Source: an uncultured Eubacteriales bacterium
GTDB taxonomy: Bacteria; Bacillota; Clostridia; Christensenellales; CAG-138
Direction of reading: 5' to 3'
NCBI GenBank assembly: GCA_902789675.1
Contig: CADAPG010000013.1
Span: 1-35,623 of the forward strand
Length of the DNA: 35,623 nucleotides
The number at the start of each line of letters is the position of its first letter. The first letter of the stretch is position 1. A program made the translations under genes and the position numbers. Shown here one piece after another: positions 32,073-35,623 of the stretch. The notes under the pieces were generated by a model. That model made no database searches and was not told where the DNA came from. It saw only the letters and a list, made by a program, of their open reading frames with translations.

Positions 32073-33166
32073 GGGAGCAGGTTCACGAGCTGAACCGAAT
32101 ACCGACCGAATTCCATGAGGACGGCGCGCCCGAGCTGCCGCCGCTTCCGGATGAATTCAATCGATACCCGAGACGCGCAAAAACGGAGGACAGGCGATCG
32201 AGGCTTCGCCGGAGCATGCTGCTCCTTGCCGCGTCCGGACTGACCGTGCTCGGCATACTGTTCCCGCATCTGCAAAACAGCGCCGCGGACGTTTCACCCG
32301 AACGAACGGCGGTACCGGGAACGCCGAACGCCGTCGTCGAAGCCTCATTAAAGCCGTTGCCGACCGACGCGCCCACGCCCGCGCCGACGACCGAACCCAC
32401 GCCGATCCCCACGCCGGAACCGACGCCGGAACCGACGCCGGAGCCGGGCGCGGACCCGATCCTGATCCAATCTTCTCTGGTGTTTTACGCAGCCGTACAG
32501 TTTTCCGGAACAGACCGGATCGAAAAAGCCGCCATGCGGCTTTGGGATCCGAACATCGGCGAGACGGCGGCGGAGCATGCTTTTACGCGGGAGGAGATCG
32601 ACGCAGGCGTATATCGGGCTGAACGCTTCGATGCGAACGGATTTGCCTTCGAGCACGGGGAAGCGTATGCGGGCGTCGGACGTGAGCCGGAGCTGGTTTT
32701 GGAAACGACGGTCACATATCGCACGGAGGCGGGAGAGGAGACGGTCGTAAAGACGTCCGAGCCCGAGATTGTGCCGTGGGTCAATGTGAATTTCGATACC
32801 GAGGAGGACGTCGGCGGCGTCGTTGAGATGATGTACGGGACGGTCTATCCGAACTGCTTTGTCGTGCGGATCGAGAGAACCGAAACGGACCGTCCGCAGG
32901 TCGTGTTCGGGGACGATCCGTCCGCGATCGGGGAAGGCGGCGTTCTGATCACCGTTTCCGTCGACGGCGTGACGCTGACCGGCGTCTTCGAACCGGTCGA
33001 TATGTATGCCGACGTCGAAGGGGACAAAATGTACTTCTACCCGGTCTACGCCGTTCCGCTGCCGGAGACGTTCCCGGAACACGGAACCGCGCACGTACAG
33101 ATCCGGCAGCGTCTGACCGGTCGCGCGTATCTGTTCGAAAAACCGGCGTTCGAACTATCGTATTAG
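32069..33166 (+). CDS. Unidentified single-pass protein with N-terminal PxPDEFNR box and Pro-Thr stalk (paralog 1)
   Basis: This 365-residue protein starts with a polar cytoplasmic head of about 46 residues containing LPPLPDEFNRYPRR and a basic segment. One membrane helix (MLLLAASGLTVLGILFP, about 50-66), a Pro/Thr/Glu stalk (95-126, PTPEP units) and an outer beta-rich domain of about 240 residues follow. I do not recognise that domain. The first 66 residues align without gaps to those of the next gene with about half identical residues by my count, while the outer domains differ. The ATG at 32069 overlaps the mscS stop, so it is in the mscS operon. Confidence 0.8.
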   Translation: MREQVHELNRIPTEFHEDGAPELPPLPDEFNRYPRRAKTEDRRSRLRRSMLLLAASGLTVLGILFPHLQNSAADVSPERTAVPGTPNAVVEASLKPLPTDAPTPAPTTEPTPIPTPEPTPEPTPEPGADPILIQSSLVFYAAVQFSGTDRIEKAAMRLWDPNIGETAAEHAFTREEIDAGVYRAERFDANGFAFEHGEAYAGVGREPELVLETTVTYRTEAGEETVVKTSEPEIVPWVNVNFDTEEDVGGVVEMMYGTVYPNCFVVRIERTETDRPQVVFGDDPSAIGEGGVLITVSVDGVTLTGVFEPVDMYADVEGDKMYFYPVYAVPLPETFPEHGTAHVQIRQRLTGRAYLFEKPAFELSY

Positions 33167-33226
33167 CAAATCTTTGTTTGAGGGGACAGAGGACCGGTCC
33201 GTCGCCGCGGACCGGATACGTTCGGA

Positions 33227-34603
33227 ATGAGAAACAGTATTGAGGAACTCAATCAAAGACCGCCCGAGTTCTCGGTCGACAGCGCAAAGGAGATCACGCC
33301 GCCGCCCGATGAATTCAACCGCACGGCTGCACGGAAGAAACCGGAGAAGAAGCGTTCGTCGCTTCGGAAGGTCATGCTGTACCTTGCATCCGCGGGGCTT
33401 GTTTCGCTCGGCGTGATCAAGCCCGTCATCCGGGTCAATCCGCCGGAAGGCGAACCGGCTGCGGTGCAGGAAACGCCGTCGCCCTCTGCGGTCGCAGAGG
33501 CGGTGTTCACGCCCGCCGCCGCGGAAACGCCCGCCGCCGTGCAAACGGAAACGAACGCCCCGGCGCCGACGCCGGTTCCGGTCGTAACGCCCGAACCGAC
33601 GGAGGTTCCGCCGCTGACCGGCAAGATCCACGTCGTGGTCTATTCCGAGATCCCGAACTACGACAACGCCCCCTATCCGAGCGAGATCCTCGCGGAAGAC
33701 ACGCTGGACGCCGCGACGTTCCGGGAATACAAACTGCCGCCGCTGCCGACGCAGGAAGGGTATCAGGCGGTCGGATATGTGCTGACCAAATACAGCGGAC
33801 TTGCGTATCTGGAGACGCTGTATTACGAGTTTGCGGACCCGGAGGAGATCGGCACGAAAGCGCTCGGCGATACGCTGACCGCGAACGATCTCGGGATGGT
33901 CCCGAGAAATACCGACGGCGTTTACGAGGCGGAGATCCATGTCGTATGGCTGGAGGAAGACAGCAAGTATCATCTGGAGTTTTACGACGAAACGCTGATC
34001 GGTCAATATGACGTCGGATTCCCGGTCTCTTCGGACGGTCTGTGCTATCTTGCGGCATTCCCGACGCCCCAAAGGGAAGGAAAAGCATTTACGGGATGGA
34101 GCAACGCCTCCGGAACGAAGGTCGACGCGGTCACGTATTTTGATTTCTTCCCGGCGAAGCCGAACGCGCAGTCGATGGAGGACCGCGAATGGAGCCATCC
34201 GTGCGCATGCAGGGTCTATGCGTGCTGGTCGGACGGAACGGGCGGACCGCCCGTGACGCCCGCACCGACGGAAGCGCCCACGGAGGCGCCCGCAACGGAC
34301 GACGTGTTTACGATCACGGGCGAGGGGTGCTCGATCGTTGCGAACGGGAAGTATGTGGTTGACGGATCGTTCGCGAAAGGAACGGTCGTTACGGTCAACG
34401 CATCGAGCAGAGCGATCCGAGGCAGATTTGTCATGAAGATAATCGCAACCGGAGAAACCTCGTCGAGCGGCGCGATGTGGGGACATGCGTATCGCAGATA
34501 CGATAAGATCTTCGGAGAAGTGAGTTACTGGTATTCGTACTCGACGACCTTCGTTGTGACCGGCGACGCTGTGATCATATTCGTTCCGCTCGGAGGAGCC
34601 TGA
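33227..34603 (+). CDS. Unidentified single-pass protein with N-terminal PxPDEFNR box (paralog 2)
   Basis: This 458-residue protein has the same head as its upstream neighbour (EELNQRPPEF, ITPPPDEFNRTAARKK), a membrane helix (MLYLASAGLVSLGVIKP) and a Pro/Thr/Ala stalk (about 75-130). It then has a larger outer part with a likely repeat-type beta domain (REGKAFTGWSNASGTKVDAV resembles InlB/Flg_new wall repeats), a second Thr/Pro linker and a C-terminal beta domain. Cys pairs (CACRVYACW) are present. ATG 33227 has no strong ribosome binding site (ACGTTCGGA). It lies 60 bases after paralog 1 and ends at a terminator. The function is unknown; a surface sensor or adhesion role is only a guess. Confidence 0.78.
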   Translation: MRNSIEELNQRPPEFSVDSAKEITPPPDEFNRTAARKKPEKKRSSLRKVMLYLASAGLVSLGVIKPVIRVNPPEGEPAAVQETPSPSAVAEAVFTPAAAETPAAVQTETNAPAPTPVPVVTPEPTEVPPLTGKIHVVVYSEIPNYDNAPYPSEILAEDTLDAATFREYKLPPLPTQEGYQAVGYVLTKYSGLAYLETLYYEFADPEEIGTKALGDTLTANDLGMVPRNTDGVYEAEIHVVWLEEDSKYHLEFYDETLIGQYDVGFPVSSDGLCYLAAFPTPQREGKAFTGWSNASGTKVDAVTYFDFFPAKPNAQSMEDREWSHPCACRVYACWSDGTGGPPVTPAPTEAPTEAPATDDVFTITGEGCSIVANGKYVVDGSFAKGTVVTVNASSRAIRGRFVMKIIATGETSSSGAMWGHAYRRYDKIFGEVSYWYSYSTTFVVTGDAVIIFVPLGGA

Positions 34604-34615
34604 GCCGTAATCAAC

Positions 34616-34650
34616 AAGGAGCTTTCCGGCTGCGGGAAGCTCCTTTTTTA
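34616..34650 (+). terminator. Intrinsic terminator after paralog 2
   Basis: AAGGAGCTTTCC (34616-34627) pairs with GGGAAGCTCCTT (34634-34645), with one G-U pair, followed by TTTTT. It separates this transcript from gap. Confidence 0.88.
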
Positions 34651-34690
34651 TTGTCAAAACACATTTTTACGCAAATCTTACCCGAAATGC

Positions 34691-34719
34691 TTGCTTTTTC
34701 CGCCCGTTTGTTGTAGGAT
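34691..34719 (+). promoter_or_regulatory. Promoter of gap
   Basis: TTGCTT (34691-34696), 17 bases, TAGGAT (34714-34719), about 38 bases before the start codon. A strong AGGAGG site lies at 34742-34747. Confidence 0.6.
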
Positions 34720-34756
34720 AACAAAGGAAAAATATATTCTCAGGAGGTTTATATTT

Positions 34757-35623
34757 ATGGTAAGAGTAGCAATCAACGGTTTCGGCAGAATCGGTCGTCT
34801 CGCGTTCCGTCAGATGTTCGGCGCAAAGGGCTATAAGATCGTCGCAATCAACGACCTGACCAGCCCGGCGATGCTTGCGCATCTTCTGAAGTACGACACC
34901 GCGCAGAAGGGTTACTGCGGCGTGATCGGCGAGAACAAGCACACCGTTACGTCAAAGGAACCGGAGTTTGAAGAAGACGGCAAGACCGTAAAGGTCCCCG
35001 GCTCCATCACCGTGGACGGCAAAGAGATCACCATCTATGCTGAGCCGAAGGCGCAGAACCTGCCCTGGAAGAAGCTGCATGTCGACGTCGTGCTCGAGTG
35101 CACCGGCTTCTACACCAGCAAGGCAAAGGCGCAGGCGCACATCGACGCAGGCGCAAAGAAGGTCGTCATTTCCGCGCCGGCAGGCAACGATCTGCCAACC
35201 ATCGTCTATAACGTCAACAACAACATCCTGACCAAGGAAGACAAGATCATCTCCGCGGCAAGCTGCACCACCAACTGCCTCGCGCCGATGACCAAAGCAC
35301 TGAACGACAACTTCCCGATCGTTTCCGGCATCATGACCACGGTCCATGCGTACACCGGCGACCAGATGATCCTCGACGGTCCGCATCGCAAGGGCGACCT
35401 GCAGCGTGCGCGCGCGGGCGCAGCGAACATCGTTCCGAACAGCACCGGCGCAGCGAAGGCGATCGGTCTCGTCATTCCGGAGCTCAACGGCAAGCTGATC
35501 GGTTCCGCACAGCGCGTTCCGGTCGCGACCGGCTCCACCACGATCCTCGTTGCGGTCGTCAAGGGCAAGGACGTCACCAAGGAAGCGGTCAACGCGGCAA
35601 TGAAGGCGCAGTCGAGCGAATCC
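34757..35623 (+). CDS. gap: Glyceraldehyde-3-phosphate dehydrogenase (3' end beyond the window)
   Basis: The first 289 residues of this glycolytic NAD-dependent enzyme are present. [16 protein letters not shown] is the NAD-binding loop, ECTGFYT and ISAPAGND follow, and the catalytic motif [15 protein letters not shown] has Cys170. [39 protein letters not shown] and [13 protein letters not shown] complete the known motifs. Cys170 is about 20 residues later than usual because of a charged insertion at about residues 58-80. The gene runs off the right edge and begins after AGGAGG. Confidence 0.97.
   Translation, partial: MVRVAINGFGRIGRLAFRQMFGAKGYKIVAINDLTSPAMLAHLLKYDTAQKGYCGVIGENKHTVTSKEPEFEEDGKTVKVPGSITVDGKEITIYAEPKAQNLPWKKLHVDVVLECTGFYTSKAKAQAHIDAGAKKVVISAPAGNDLPTIVYNVNNNILTKEDKIISAASCTTNCLAPMTKALNDNFPIVSGIMTTVHAYTGDQMILDGPHRKGDLQRARAGAANIVPNSTGAAKAIGLVIPELNGKLIGSAQRVPVATGSTTILVAVVKGKDVTKEAVNAAMKAQSSES

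Overview
The window looks like a chromosomal segment of a GC-rich, endospore-forming, low-molecular-complexity Gram-positive (Firmicutes, class Clostridia). The sequence shows strong AGGAGG-type ribosome binding sites, sigma-A-like TTGaca-17-TAtaaT promoters, many lipoprotein signal peptides, a spore-germinant receptor operon (gerA/gerB/gerC-type), a ylbJ-ylbK pair, a class A penicillin-binding protein, and dispersed hairpin repeats of the kind common in gut Clostridia. I cannot place it at genus level. No rRNA, tRNA, CRISPR array, phage or transposase gene was seen.

Layout. 1-500: tail of an unknown gene and a GIY-YIG protein. 526-4542: germinant-receptor operon (GerA, GerB, GerC, small two-helix protein), ended by a two-way terminator. 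4586-9524, minus strand: Zn-dependent phospholipase C-like protein, SLOG protein, membrane protein and a class A PBP broken by a frameshift, then a GntR/FCD regulator with its own promoter. 9675-13356, plus strand: an anchored amidase-fold protein lacking its zinc ligands, then an ECF sigma factor overlapping a membrane-anchored beta-propeller protein that is probably its anti-sigma/sensor. 13357-14801: gene-poor, with hairpin repeats and an AT-rich membrane-bound XRE regulator. 14802-16753, minus: cytidylate-kinase-like protein and MATE transporter; udk runs divergently.

17700-23666: a polyamine-uptake operon, cupin-XRE regulator then potA-potB-potC-potD and an M42 aminopeptidase, with a palindromic operator just downstream of the promoter. 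23651-25494, minus: ylbK and ylbJ. 25634-27749: lipoprotein polysaccharide deacetylase and a DUF975 membrane protein. 27810-29997, minus: lipoprotein tyrosine phosphatase and class II fructose-bisphosphate aldolase, the latter sharing a -35 hexamer with the divergent glycosyltransferase gene. 30108-34603: GT2 glycosyltransferase, MscS channel and two paralogous single-pass proteins with a shared N-terminal box. The window ends inside gap.

Common themes are the cell envelope (PBP, amidase-fold, deacetylase, glycosyltransferase, MscS, many Pro/Thr-stalked surface proteins), sporulation/germination, and nutrient uptake. The most unusual points are a 16-bp duplication that throws the start of gerA out of frame, an amidase that has lost its catalytic residues, a hairpin that buries the ylbJ start codon, a PotA with a duplicated TOBE unit, the shared palindromic -35 element, and an unrecognised paralogous family with a conserved PxPDEFNR box.
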